From Symbiodinium natans (Eukaryota > Sar > Dinophyceae > Suessiales > Symbiodiniaceae), in contig CAJNDS010002370.1 in assembly GCA_905221605.1 (NCBI GenBank), positions 352,501-416,500 on the forward strand: a stretch of DNA of 64,000 nt, in the 5' to 3' direction. The notes beneath the pieces are model-generated. The model worked only from the letters and a program-made list of their open reading frames with translations, had not been told where the DNA came from and did not search any database. The position numbers and the translations under genes are program-made. Shown here piece by piece: positions 22,801-34,900 of this stretch; positions within the stretch are counted from its first letter, which is position 1, and every line of letters begins with the position of its first letter.

Positions 22801-24889
22801 TCAGGAGCTTTGGGGTGCTGGCATTCAACAACAAGTCCAAGTGTAAGACAATTGAAGCTTGTCAGGGGTGTCTCAGGGATTCCTGGAGGGGCCACTTGGG
22901 CAAACGGATCCAAGGAAGTAGCAGAGGTTATCATTTGGCCACTGTTTCCAAGGCGCCCAGGAAAAAAAGGAAAAAAGGCAGCAGGCTCCAGCAGGAGTTC
23001 CCCAAGAAACTGACGAGCTTGCAACGGCCATGGAGGACCCCAAATAGGTCCCAAGAGCTTTTCAGGAAAGTTTAGGGGAATTTTAGGGCCACGTTTCTGC
23101 GACGATGGTATAGTTCGTGGAACATGTGCGATTGCAGAGGTGCAGAAATACAAGCAGAGAGTCGCGGAAGTCGGGCAAGATCACGTGCTAGCCTGAGGAG
23201 GTTTCTTGTCAGCTCCCTGGCGGGCATCTCTTTCACAATCCTTCAACCAGCCAAGGATTCCTTGCTGGCCAGGCTTCTGGAAGTCGAGGAACAGGGTGAG
23301 CGATGCAGGTTGTGATAGGTTGTGCTTCTGGTCGCAGTATGAACTCTGACAGGAGCAAGCCGAGCAGAGAAACCATGCACAGGCAAAAGAGCTTCGTGAG
23401 GCATTCGGCACATCCTATTGTGGTATGCCCTACAATGACATTTTCAGAAGTGAGGGTCGAAACCCGTTTGCATCCAGGCCTGCCGGGTCAGACCACACCC
23501 TAAAAACCTTTAGCGGGCGGTGGCAAAGCCAAGCCTGACAAGGTGAGACGAGCACAAGAGTCGGCCATCGAGGACAGGATCACGTTGCAGAATGAGCTGC
23601 AGGAAGAACAGGCTAGCCAGGCAGGCTCATGGTCCATGATAAAAACATCAAAACACCATGACATCGGAGCATCGAACTTGCTTCGCGACTTCATGTGTCG
23701 GCAGGCACGCGCTCAGTGGCTTCACCGAGAGCTTTCTGCCCAGACAAAGCTGTCTTATGATAGCGTCACGGTCAATTAACAGGGCGTGCTTCAGGCTGCA
23801 GGCAGCGCAGCGCCACTTGTCTTCTGAAGAGCACGCGAGTGAAGCCACCTGTGTGAGACTGGTGCGCCACTCAGAAGTAGATCTTCCCAATTCCAAAGCC
23901 ATCCAATGCATCGGACTGCCACACAACGACTGGAGGCATTTGCCGAAGAGGCACTTGAACGAACGCTGCTTAGAGACTTTGTGTTGTGATGTTTTGTGAT
24001 GTTTTGTTCTTCAGAATTTGTGGCCAAGGTCAGGGACATGCTCTATCGCAATTGCGTAGCAGCCCTGGTGGGGTTCGAGACATATGACATGTGAACTTCG
24101 ATCATGCCTTGGAGCGTCTCTGAAATGGCTCAGGCTGCGAGTTGCAGGCAGCAGAGCAGCTGGAGGGTCCACAAAGCGGGACTTGCAGCCGCTTGCCGAA
24201 GGGTGAACCTCGCACAACAAAAACCCACACCGGTGCAGCTTCGAACTCTTCGAACCACAAGTCGTTGAGATTTCTGCGAGAGCAGCATCTGAAGCTTCTC
24301 CGTGCTCGCCTCCGCGATTGCAGCTTTAGAAATTGTTTCCGCGACGCCACCGACTCAGAGATCACAACAACCAGGCTCCTACAAGAATTGATGAGCTGGC
24401 AGAGCCGAGCAGTGTCACCAAGCAGAAGTCCTGCGCAGACTCCAACGCAAGCAGACAACCGCACCTGCTCGCGTGGGCGCAGTCGACCTAGATCTACACC
24501 TATGGCCAGCCGGCCGCCCGTGGACGCAGATATCTGTGCCGCCGAGACCAGGCCAGGCAAACTTGGGGCCCAGCCGACAAACGAAACAGATCTGCGAAGG
24601 TGTTCTGCTGCGGAGGCTCTTCGACAAACACTACTTTCACAGGGCAGGTACAACTCACAGTAAAGTGGCAGAACTTCAACTTCAGCGAGCTTCCGAATAG
24701 CTATCAGCTCTTCAACCCCAACCCCAACTTCCGAAGGAGTACCGATGACCGCTCCCGATTTGGTCGCGAGATGACTTCTACAAGCTTTTCCGGTGCACAG
24801 AGCCGGAGGAGCCGGAGGAGCCGGAGGAGCCGGAGGAGCCCGACAAGGCTGGCTCGGTGTCGGAGCTGTTGAAGATCAAGATGGCGTAG
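19848..24889 (+). CDS. Coiled-coil protein of unknown function (multi-exon, Pro/Glu tail)
   Basis: Helical, Glu/Lys/Gln-rich exon blocks recur on the + strand: KVGSLLKEISELEDSDDAEV (from about 19846), EAMLAKQEELQSKLEAAEMQ (from about 21198), AEVQKYKQRVAEV (about 23134), EQAEQRNHAQAKELREAF (about 23352), AIEDRITLQNELQEEQA (about 23568), FAEEALERTLLRDFV (about 23940), EFVAKVRDMLYRN (about 24015) and AEVLRRLQRKQ (about 24424). A Ser/Pro/Glu-rich stretch, probably coding, lies at 20640-21190. The last exon is clear: DDFYKLFRCTEPEEPEEPEE (from 24770), four EEP repeats, then SVSELLKIKMA and TAG at 24887-24889. Coiled coils suggest a structural or scaffold role; no enzyme motif is visible. Exon borders are mostly unresolved and more than one gene could be present. 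Confidence 0.55.
21585..21625 (+). repeat. C-rich tract
   Basis: CCGCCCCCCCCCTCCACCCCCACCACCCC-like run, probably intronic in the coiled-coil gene. Confidence 0.7.
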
Positions 24890-25093
24890 CGAGCCGAGTT
24901 CACTCGGAGTTCTCATCAGGACATGGCCAGCCAGGCCATGGTCGGCGGAGGCAAAAAAGAGTGCCATCAATCACGAAATCCAGCTCCTTGGAGCTCGCGA
25001 GAGTTGTCGTTTACAAGAATTCTCTCTAGTGTTCAGCTGGGTCAAGAAGCGACTCCGACCCTTAAGTGGTCTGAAAATCAGAGAGATAAAGGG

Positions 25094-25264
25094 CTGTGGA
25101 GGGGGGGGGGGCCCCCCTCCCCCCCTTATAGGATTGACAAAATCAATCATAAGGTGTCCCCCCCCCCCCCTCCTTTCAGGGTCGCCTTAATTGATTTCTG
25201 GGGAGGGGGGGGGGGGGGCCCCCCCCCCCCCCCCCCCTTTTGGCCCCCCACCCCCCCCCCCTTT
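25094..25264. repeat. Poly-G/poly-C fold-back tract
   Basis: Four adjacent homopolymer blocks, including about 15 G directly followed by about 20 C near 25203-25240, and a G-run/C-run palindrome near 25098-25126. Short AATCAAT and ATTGATT stretches between blocks also pair. Strong hairpin or G-quadruplex potential, or an assembly/sequencing artefact. Poly-Gly and poly-Pro frames through it are spurious. Confidence 0.85.
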
Positions 25265-27506
25265 TCAGGCTTCCCCCTCCGTCTTGGGCAGGCCCTGTTG
25301 TCGAGCAGAAAGGCCCCGGGACGAGCATTCGAATGCGCAGCTTCCGACAGCTCTTGACAGCTGCGTGTCCCATCATGTTTCGTTTTGCTTACACCGATTC
25401 GGCAGTCCCGTCCTGCTCGGCTGCGCTGCTGCGGCCGCACTTCTCCTGCCTGACTCGAAAAAAGCTTGCTTGTCAGCCGCGTTTCTAGCTTTCGTGGCCC
25501 CGATCTCAAGTGTCTTGAGATAGTGGGGGTGGTGGAAGCATCGGAGAACAGCCGCCCTGCCAGTTCAGCTGGCGCAGAAGATGATGGAATGATGGACCAT
25601 GTTTGCTGCCACATCTTTGTAGAGGAATGTCCAGCGCCCCTTGCGTAGAGCCGAGTTTTCTGTCTTGGAGGGGGCTACCTAGCTACGATTTCCAATGAGC
25701 TTCAAATAGCGAATTGACACTGCTAATGATTCAGGCCGTCGCCTTGACTGCACAAGTGATGCGAATGCAATGTGGCAACGTCGGCTTTCGAGAGACATAT
25801 GGAGACATTGTGAGACATGCAAGCAGGATTCTTCAAGCGTAACGCCTCGAAGAAGACCACGTTCCGGATGTGATTCCGGAGCCAGGGATTTGTCAGAACC
25901 CGAACAAGCCAAGAGGGGGAGGAGAAGGACGAAGAGGTGTACCAACCTTGGAGAAAAAGGGAGGACAGCGAGAAGCATGAAGACAGAGCGCACACTTGCG
26001 GCGCAAAACCCAGGGTGTGCCATCGTGGTAGGGAATTTTAAAAACGGAGAAAAGTGTGCGAAGGCTTTTGACCTCACGTCCTCACTCTCACAGTCGGAAG
26101 CTCCCGATCGCCTGAATAAAGTCCAAGTTCTCGAACTTTTCCGGAACTTTTCCGCCCCTTGCAGCATACCCCAAGCCATAGCACCCTGCGCATTCACAGA
26201 ACCTCCCCTCGCTGTCAGCACCGTGGTCTTGGAGTGTCCAGCCGAAAGCTAGTCTCTCGCATCAGCTGTTCGATCGTCACACACTGCCAACGCAGTCCTT
26301 ACAGGATTCTGTGGCAACACCCTCAAGGAACCCCCTCAAGGAGTGCATGAAGGGACATGGTGGGCCATTGAGGCCTGTTGAAGCGAATTGAGGCCCATTG
26401 AGGGCTCATTGAGCGCCAGTGGTTTGCGTTGAGGCGGTTTAGTTCTCAGGCGTTCCTGACCAAGCGCGAGTCGGATACTCACCATCGCCTCAACGAAATC
26501 CATTGTTGCCCAACGAGGCTCAATCAACCTCAATGAGCCTCAATGGGCCTCAATAACACTCCGTGGTTCTCAATGGGCCTCGATAGTTTGACACGCTTCT
26601 GGAAGGGGGTTCCCTGACAGGGTTTCCTTGGAATCCTATGAAGTCCACGTGATTCTTCACGCGCCATTGTGTTGCTTGGCGCCCTTTCCAGAACAGGTTT
26701 GTGCTGATACAATCTGGAGCGTTTGAAGCCACGCTGCGTTGTGTGTCGGGGGCGACCTGTAACCTGTAGACTGTAGGCGAAGCCGAAGAAAAAAGAAGGA
26801 GGCAGAAGATGCTCATGCACAATGCCCCATATTCCAGCAAAACAAGACAAACAACAACCCGCGTTTCTCGAAAAAGGGAAGCAAAACAAAAGGATGTTGT
26901 TGCTGTAGAGGGCAGAGGACAGCAGGAAACCATAACCACGATCCTTAGGCAGACTAATGTAAAACTCGATTAACTCGATGTCAGCCATCCCATGGCACGA
27001 TTTTCACCGCCGCCCTCGATTGGGCCAACCAAGCTGCTGCCGTGCCGATGGCAGGCTTGCGAAATTCTTGCTTTCGGGTTACCTACACATGTCAAACCTG
27101 GATGGGGTTGCTTGGACAGTTGATTGCCAAGGCACGGCGCTTTGCGGCAGGCTTCATGCTCCCAAGGAGCCAACGCCAGGCATGACCGAGCGTGATGCGA
27201 AGACCTGTTTCTTTTGTCATGCGTAGAGGTGCGTTGCATGCAGGCCAATCGAGGGGAGAACAGTGCAAGATCTGCGAGGACCACTGCATGCTAAAGCCAT
27301 GTTACATGGCATGCTTCAGACAACGTAGGTGGATCAAAGGACAAGTGGGATGCGGGACCATGTGGCAGCTCGCCTGACTGGCAATGTTCTCTCGACTGCC
27401 TCTTCTGGCTCAGGGCGACAAAGCCCAAACACTTGCCTGTGAAGGGTAGAATCGGGTAGAACTTGTTCTGCAGCCTCGAATTTGCACAAGCTGTGGGGGC
27501 GGAGCG
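25265..27506. other. No firm gene; inverted repeat inside
   Basis: The frame 25770-26252 (160 codons, basic middle with RRRPRSG and KRGRRRTKR) is the longest but has no recognised domain. The segment 26978-27230 is open but unassigned. One dispersed motif copy, CTGTAGACTGTAGGC, lies at 26764-26778. Confidence 0.35.
26388..26553. repeat. Near-perfect 26-bp inverted repeat built of TTGAGGCCCATTGAGG units
   Basis: The left arm (26388-26413) and right arm (26529-26553) are reverse complements except for one missing base. Related TTGAGG/CCTCAA units flank both arms (26366-26390 and 26568-26585), so the structure can extend as an imperfect hairpin of about 200 bases. No transposase or target-site duplication is obvious. 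Confidence 0.8.
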
Positions 27507-29063
27507 ATGTCCTGGTGCACATCACTTGACAACACCTTGATGCCAGTCGTGATATGTGCCATCGCTGATTCAGCACCTCAATCTGCTGTTGCGCCAGCCT
27601 TTTGCGAAACCTATCAGGGCTGTGCGGGTTTGACAGCAAACCAGCTGTCGCAGGCACATGTGCCCCTCGTGAGTCCCGAGTCGCTCGCAGGCTCTGTCGT
27701 CATGGCCCGCCCTGCCGCGCAAATGGCCCCAGCAGATACGAGCATGGCACAGCCCTGCGTTGGATCCGAGATCCACTATCATCCGTCCATGATGCTTGAC
27801 CGCCAATGCTTTCAGCCTTCGGCCAGCGAGTTGCAATGTGTGCAAGCTGCTGCTGGTGTTCCAAACTACCCTAACATGGGCCTTGCTTGGGGCTCTCAAC
27901 CTACCCCAAGCATGCATACTGGATCTGCAGGCCTTGCAGGCTTGCAGGTTGCACAGGCAATGCAGGCGGCCACTGGTGCGACCACAGCCTTTGGCTCTGG
28001 TTCGATGCCCTTGGCAGCCCAGCAAGTCTCGCCTGGCTTGTGGTGCGTGCTCGTCGCAGACTCTTCCTACACCGGAGCAGGCGTGGCAACTCCCGCTTCT
28101 GGCAGCCTTGCCGGCAATGTGCCCACTGGCAACATGAGTTGTCAGGGGGTTCTGCCCCACCTGCAGACAGAGCATTTTTCCTCTAGAGGCACACACAATC
28201 TTAGCCTAGCAGAGCATTTGATGCCAATACCAGAGACCGTAACAGTGGGATGTGAGAGTTCCCAGGCATCGCCACAAACATCTGTGTGGGCCTCTGATTT
28301 TGGACTTCAGGCATCTGAGATGGATGCCCCGTGCACTCCGCCGCCACGCCGGCGCAATGTCGAAATGGCTCCCACGCCATCTCCAATAGGCTTCAGATCT
28401 TCGATGCCATCTTTCCCTCAGCCATCCGAGGTTGACTACAAGGATATTTCTGACGTGCCGGGCTTCCCAAGTCACCGAATCGGGGAAAGAAGCGGGCAGA
28501 ACAGGGCACGTCTTAAGCTGGAATGCCTTGGGCCTGATCAAAAGCAGCGCTCAGACTCCTCAGAAAGCAAAGCCCACCTGCAGTTGAATCGAGCCGTCGA
28601 CTGCCATGGTGCTTCCTGTACAGCACAATCAGGGCAGAAACACGCAGCGGTTGCCAGCTGCAAGCATCCTCGACATGGGCACGGGCGAGGCCCCAACCAT
28701 CATCCTCGGAAAAGGTACACGCACCGCTCGGCTGACACGGGCTTTCCTTTGCCGAGGGCTATGCACAATGCCCTGCACAGAGATGAGCCGCTCGACTCCA
28801 TTTTGGAGCACGCGATTTGGGACTTAATGGAGCAGGTGTTGATGCAACGCCCCAAGCTGGAGGAAGGCAAGCGTGTGAATGTGACCCTGTCCGACTGGTT
28901 GAGCTTGCTTCCTGCAGATGAGGGGAACACATGCCAGCGACGTGCACTTGCCAATCGGGCCCTTCGCACCATGACGAAGCGGCTACCCGGGTGCTGCTGG
29001 ACAGTCGATTTCGAACGCCAGGACAGGTCGGGTCTGCTTGTTACCCAAGTTTGTGTTATGTGA
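27507..29063 (+). CDS. Long low-complexity protein with a conserved-looking C-terminal block
   Basis: A 518-codon open frame, the longest in the window. The first 250 residues are rich in Ala, Ser, Gln, Met and Pro, with no heptad or membrane pattern. Residues about 260-300 contain PPPRRRNVEMAPTPSP, a possible phosphorylation-rich linker, and a histidine/arginine stretch (HPRHGHGRGPNHHPRKRY) lies near 390-407. The last 110 residues look folded: LDSILEHAIWDLMEQVLMQR, VTLSDWLSLLPADE, RALANRALRTMTKRLPGCCW, then TGA. I do not recognise the family. The ATG at 27507 is the first in frame after a stop. An intronless gene of this size contrasts with its neighbours, so it could be a retroposed copy. 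Confidence 0.6.
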   Translation: MSWCTSLDNTLMPVVICAIADSAPQSAVAPAFCETYQGCAGLTANQLSQAHVPLVSPESLAGSVVMARPAAQMAPADTSMAQPCVGSEIHYHPSMMLDRQCFQPSASELQCVQAAAGVPNYPNMGLAWGSQPTPSMHTGSAGLAGLQVAQAMQAATGATTAFGSGSMPLAAQQVSPGLWCVLVADSSYTGAGVATPASGSLAGNVPTGNMSCQGVLPHLQTEHFSSRGTHNLSLAEHLMPIPETVTVGCESSQASPQTSVWASDFGLQASEMDAPCTPPPRRRNVEMAPTPSPIGFRSSMPSFPQPSEVDYKDISDVPGFPSHRIGERSGQNRARLKLECLGPDQKQRSDSSESKAHLQLNRAVDCHGASCTAQSGQKHAAVASCKHPRHGHGRGPNHHPRKRYTHRSADTGFPLPRAMHNALHRDEPLDSILEHAIWDLMEQVLMQRPKLEEGKRVNVTLSDWLSLLPADEGNTCQRRALANRALRTMTKRLPGCCWTVDFERQDRSGLLVTQVCVM

Positions 29064-31130
29064 CGTGTTCTTTCGCGCTTCGGTTCTTCTCTGCTTGGCC
29101 GCAACCTGCAAGCTTTATGGCCTAACACCCCTATCAACTCTTCGCCCTACAAGGCCCTAAGACTGCTGTCTGTTCGGCTTCAGGAGATGCAGGTTCACTT
29201 GGCAAACGTGGCGCGCTTCTCGAGCTTCTGTGATGGCATGTGCTAAAATCGGCTACGCTGGTGAGATCTGTTTTGGGAGATCTGTTTTGGCAGTGCGAAG
29301 AAGCAAAAGTCGCCTGCCTTGTGCAGAGTTGTTTTGGCGGCCTCTGGCCTGATCAAAAGATCCGCTCTTTGAATATTCTACGAATTCATTTAGGCTCTCA
29401 ACCCTGCTGTAAGGCAGACCCGCATTCTGTTGACATACAGCGTCGACATGCAGACATGCAGAAGAGTTGTCCATTTTGTCTAGCAGGGATGGGAAGATTT
29501 GCAGTTAAATTCAACAACTAATGGTACAAGACTTGCTGAACCACTGGCTCCCTTCACCGACATTTGTGGCTAGTCGTTGCATCTTTCGTGTTGTTGGTTC
29601 ACACGGTGTTTCAGCCGCTGCGCGCTGATCAGAGATCATGCAGCGCTTGGGGGACTAGGGCAGCCTATGGCAGCCTCTTTCGGCATGAAATGCCTGAAAG
29701 AGGTGCATGTCAGGGCATAACATGGCCGACGTGCAAGCCAATGAGTCGATAGGGTCCGGTGGAAGCCTCAACTTGCTGTATTCTGGGCCAAGGGAGCAGC
29801 TTTAGACGACTCACTGATGGCCCGGCACGGTTGGTCAGGGCAGGATGCAGCATCTGGCGAGTGGTGCAAGGAAGGGTTCGATCATTTACCTGACCACACT
29901 TTACTTCCGACAAAGGACAGCACTTCTCTCGCAATCCTAGTAGGCCACACTGGCGTTTGTTCCCGGAAGCTTAGGCCAGCAAAGGCATGAAAAATGTGCA
30001 AAGTCGGAGTCCTTTATCTTGGCCATGCTTTCTGTTGGAAGCACCGTGTCAGCAGCATTGTGGCTCTTCCTAACTACAAACCTCGCAGGCAGATGTCGCC
30101 CTCGGAACTCAGCACGGTCCTGGTCTTGATTGTTGGAGAATGTCCTTTGCCTGCCAAACGACGTATGCAAGCCACAATCCCATGCCTTGGATTGCACGCA
30201 AGGCCGTCCGGATTGCTTCACAGGGGCCCAAGAAGCAGGCTGGACGAGCTCTTGGGACGTGACCGCAGCATACATCAGAATACCGCAGATTGTTGCAGGA
30301 CATGCGGCTCTGGCGCGAGTATGCTGAAGTCCGGCGCCACTTCTAGATTCTGTGCCTCGGTCACTTTGCAACTCATCTTGAGGCCACGCTCTTCCATGCG
30401 AGTTCCTTGCAGCGCGAGCCCTAATAACCTTTTTGACAAGCTCCATAATATTCACTTGAGCATAGAGCGTGAGGCCGAAGCAGATGGCGTTCATTGCCAA
30501 TGGTTTTGCCAGAGAGACGGCCCTGGTCATGCAGTGAATTGCAGTGACCCAACTGGAGCCTTCATCATCTTCCCATCTCTCCAGGCGGAAGTCCCTGACC
30601 GGGAAGTCTTCCATCGCATGCTTCTAACTTAGCCCACCTCAGCATGTGCCGCATGTGCTGCAGGTCATAGGCCATGGCTCAGTCGCAAGAAAGCCACACA
30701 AATGACAACAGCAACGGTTTCAAGGTCAGACCAGGCTATCCATTGCACAGACGATTTCGAGCCACGAGCACGGGCCTGAGCGTCTCCACGAGCTGCGCAC
30801 GGTTCCGAAGTTCCCGAATGTCGACCCGGGCTCCGCCGGGCTGTTGCGTAGATTTGGCAGCAACAGCCTCGGCCAAATGCATCGGTGAACAGGAGTATGG
30901 AAACCATGGAACCAATCACGGGAGATCTGGAGGTTTCCTTGGACAGACCACTGCTCCATGATGAGCACTACGAAATACACAACGAGCCAGAGGTGTCCAG
31001 ATTTGCTTGCGAAGGCTGCGGGACTGGTATTGGTTCCGACAACACCCCCCATCACAGCCATGCCCTGCCACCCCACCCTGCACCAAAACCAAGCGACTCC
31101 ATGTTACAAGGACTTGGCTTTGTTCCTCAA
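29064..31130. other. No firm gene
   Basis: Frames at 29937-30632 overlap on both strands and are probably chance. The stretch 30674-31277 has several open frames without motifs. Confidence 0.35.
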
Positions 31131-31139
31131 TGTTGGGTC

Positions 31140-31275
31140 CTGAGCAGTGTGCTACAGCATTTTGTTCAGTTGCAGAGAGCCTACTCCGATGGTGTAAGGC
31201 ATTTGCCAAGCTTCAGTTCAGGGACATGGCGCTGTTCAAGGTCTTCTCAAAATCCATCCGCAGGCAAACGGGACT
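31140..31275 (+). CDS. Possible helical exon (FAKLQFRDMALFKVFSKSI)
   Basis: Reads SLLRWCKAFAKLQFRD, then MALFKVFSKSI, resembling the helical repeats of organellar FASTK/RAP-type RNA-binding proteins of algae and apicomplexans. Only one repeat is visible, so the assignment is weak. Confidence 0.3.
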
Positions 31276-31921
31276 GATGGCACTTAGGTAGGCTTAGGCT
31301 CCGGTTAGGAACATGTGAACAGGAGTGCTCCGACGGGGTTTGGCGAACAGCAGCTGGCAAGCGGCCTTATTTCCTTGCTGCTCAGGGCCTCGAGTAATTA
31401 GTCAGGTCAGCAATGAGAACATGCGAAACGCCTTGCATGCAAGAATGCTCAAGACCGGAGCGACCTTGAAGACCGGTAGTTTGCATTTGGCTGACTTGCG
31501 AGGCCTTGATTTCCAACGCATATGCTCGACTTGAGGCGGCCGGTCTTGACTCATGTGATTCATGGCTCCGACCTTTTTTTCTTCTTAACTGATCGATGTC
31601 TCCACTGTCGCGATGGCCCATGCACAATAGATCGTCCACGCCACTGAGTCTTTGTTGTCCCAGATTTCGCCTTTTTCAGCTTCTGCGCCCCTCAAGTTAT
31701 TTCATAGGACATGTAGCATTTTTCAGAGCGATTTTCCAGTCGTGCTGTGCCCAGACCTTACGAGCCGACCAGCTGGAACGGACCTGCGGTCACATGTACT
31801 GGAACACAGCTGAAATCACATCCGAGTCCAAGGCCAGACAACATGGCAAGCATTGATGAGACGCTTAGGGAGGCCTTGATCTCGGTGTAGTTCGTCAGTG
31901 CAGCTCAGAGTCTCCACGTGC

Positions 31922-34900
31922 TTTCAGAAGGCTATCGATCAGTATGTGGATGCTGATTTGATAACCGATGAGCTCAAAGAGGCACGACGAAGCTGGGACA
32001 GAATGCTTGCCGGCACGAAGATGCCACACTGAAGTGCTGCAACGTATGCAGCTAGGACTTGGAATCGCAATGTGTCTTCAGTTCCAAGACTGGCCCACCA
32101 TGAAGAACGTGAATAGCTCTTCCCCAGCAGAGCATCTGCACAGCATCAGAGCATGGAAGGTGACGCTTAAAAAAGTTTTGGAAGCTTTGGATGCCAAGCG
32201 CATCGAGCTGCTGGACATTGTCCTTCACTTGGAGAAGGCCGGGCATCCTGCGAACCGTCCCCCTGTACCCACACTTCCATGAACAGCCGATGCGCTACCA
32301 GAAAGAATTACAAGTTGCTTACCTGAGCCAAAGCCATTGAGTCATTGCCGCGAGTTGACCAGTTCAAAGCTGCACATGGTGCCAGCAGTAGTCACGCAAG
32401 CCCTTGTGACGTTCGGAGCGTGTCAGGTGATGAATGATGCCAGCAATCCGACTGGACGTAGGCGAGCGGACAGCGAACAGCAGTGCATTCAGCAGTGCAC
32501 TTCAATGCCTTGGTTCGTTGATTTCGTTCCTCGACTGCGAGGCATGCGATTCAATTTCTAGCGGAGTGCCTCAGAGACGTGGCACAGCTCAAGATGAACT
32601 TCAAGCATGTGGCGCCTATGTCGCAACTTATAAATGTTTGTTTGTTTGTTTGCTTGCTTGTTTGTGTGTTGTGAAGCTGCCACTTCAACCTCCGCAGGCT
32701 TTTGAATGTAGTTGTGCTTCGACATACCCGTAAGTGCAGGAGGGTGTAGCCTCCCAAAAACCACTTACGCGTGCGCATGGCATGCTTGTTTTGAGGGGTA
32801 TGCTGCTCATGCTGTTGATGCCAGTGCTGAGCAACACTATGGAAACAATGACTGGTTCTGAAGCATGACTCCGAAATGAAAAAGCCGCCTCAGCGATTTT
32901 TGCTAAGATGTCCTGGCCCCTCATCGGAATCATAGTCGCTCAGACATCTACAACACAGCCAAAACTCCTTCTGTAAAGCACCCTATCTACAATCTACAAT
33001 AGAGGACCAAGCCGGGTGCTGCACACGTCCTGACCTTGCAGCTCTCGATTTCGGTCCAAGATAGTCTGGCATTTCTTCTTGTTAGTGCGGCTACTGCTTT
33101 TCGGCAGTCATTGTTGATTATTGTGCCGCACGGTCCATTTGCAAGGAGACGTTTGCCAGCTTCTTCTCTTCCAAGCTGAGCGATTGGCAGTGCGTAGAGG
33201 GCGCTGTCGGCGGCATCCTTGCGGCAGGAGTTGGTTGAGCAGCTTCAGATGGGCAACTGTGTGAGTTGTGTGGTTTTCCTCGAATCATATTGCGCACACT
33301 AGTCATTCCAGCATTTGTGTTGCATAGTTCCGAAGCGGCCGCAATGAGTTTGGGCAGCTCCACTCAATCGCTGTGGGTTTGCACAACTGAACGTCGGGCG
33401 ATCAGCTAGGTTGTAACGGTTTATGGGGCCCCCTCCAGCTGCATGCTTCTCTCATCTGCCAACTGCCAATGTAGAGAAGGTCAGACTCAAATCCAAACAA
33501 ACCGAAGCCATTCCCAAGGAATTCTGGCTCTGCTGCGGCGGCAGGGAGCGTTAGTGCGTACTCTGAAGAAGGAGTTGCCGGACGGAGCCGAGGAGCATCG
33601 GACCCAGACTCTGGGAATAGGACATGACTAGTGATCCCGTTCACAGCGTCTGGTGAGGCCGCTTGCCTTGTACCTGGCGCGATCAATCTTCAAGGAGGTG
33701 GAAGCCCCACATCGCCCTCAATGCAGTGCCGAGTCTTGGAATTTGGACATCGTGGACAGATTTGCATGCTTGCAGAGGTTCACACGCCTTCCCACACGCA
33801 GGCCAAACAACACCAATGACAGATTATCGAGCGTTCATTGGGTTGTGCTTTGTGTTGTTGTTGAATCCGCAGTGCGCAGGCTGTTAGAAAAATGGTGCTG
33901 GACACAGCCACTTGACGTGTCTTGGTTTGCATTGTCAAAAAAGGCCGGTTCGCGTTGCTGCGCAGAGGCCATCCTCCTCATGGAAGAATGGCAGTCAGAC
34001 CTGGCCATGCTTGGGCCACAGCTTGGCGAGGGCGTGGCAGCCACCATTGAGGAGACTTGCCTTGACATGACCATGTGTCTCCTGACACGGTCGCAACTAT
34101 ATCTTCCTGTGGCGGATGGGCACAGGAAGAGCGAGATCCCCGAAATTTGCTGGTGTCTTTCATAGTCGTGAAGAAGGCCAGTGCCGAGCATTGCGTTTCT
34201 CGTGCGTGGCCAGCCTCATCGACAATGCAGCGTGTGGGAGATTGCATGTCCTTCTTGCCAGGCCTTCCAAGATTTCCCACCAGAGTGCATCACCAATGAA
34301 GCAGTCATCACGCTGTTTGAGACACTTTCGTCATACTTCCCGATCACGCAGCATGCCATGATGTTTCATTCTGCTTTGGTTGATTTGGTTCCTAGCCATA
34401 GCACACTGGCTTCGGTTCCCAGATGCAAATTGAGATGTTTTGCGGACGTTTTGTGCTTTCTTTGCTCCAAGGTTTGAGCCCCCAAAGGGCGACAAGATTG
34501 GCATTACAGGGGAAGATCTTCGCCAAGGTTTGTCACAGGTGTGCTTGGAGCCCAAATCAAAGATCTGAGAGTTTATAGTAGCTGGTACGACTGGCATTGT
34601 CTGCACTTTGTCAACGTTCGCGGCGTTCTTGACATTCCACTGCTTTGGGGGATTTCATTTTGGGCTGTTTGTCGGCAGGCGCTGTGTTCCAGCGATCGAT
34701 TGGCGAGCTATGCCGCTAGAATCACCAGAGGATCATGCAGTGCATGTTGGAGTGGCAAGATGTGTTCAAAAGGACCCATGTAGAATCGACCTGATATGAG
34801 GTTGTGCCTTTCCTTCTTGATGCAAGCTGCTTGGCAACCAAATGCAACCAGTATCTCTTTGCGTTGACCTGCGTGCCTGTCCTTGTACGTTTGAAACGTC

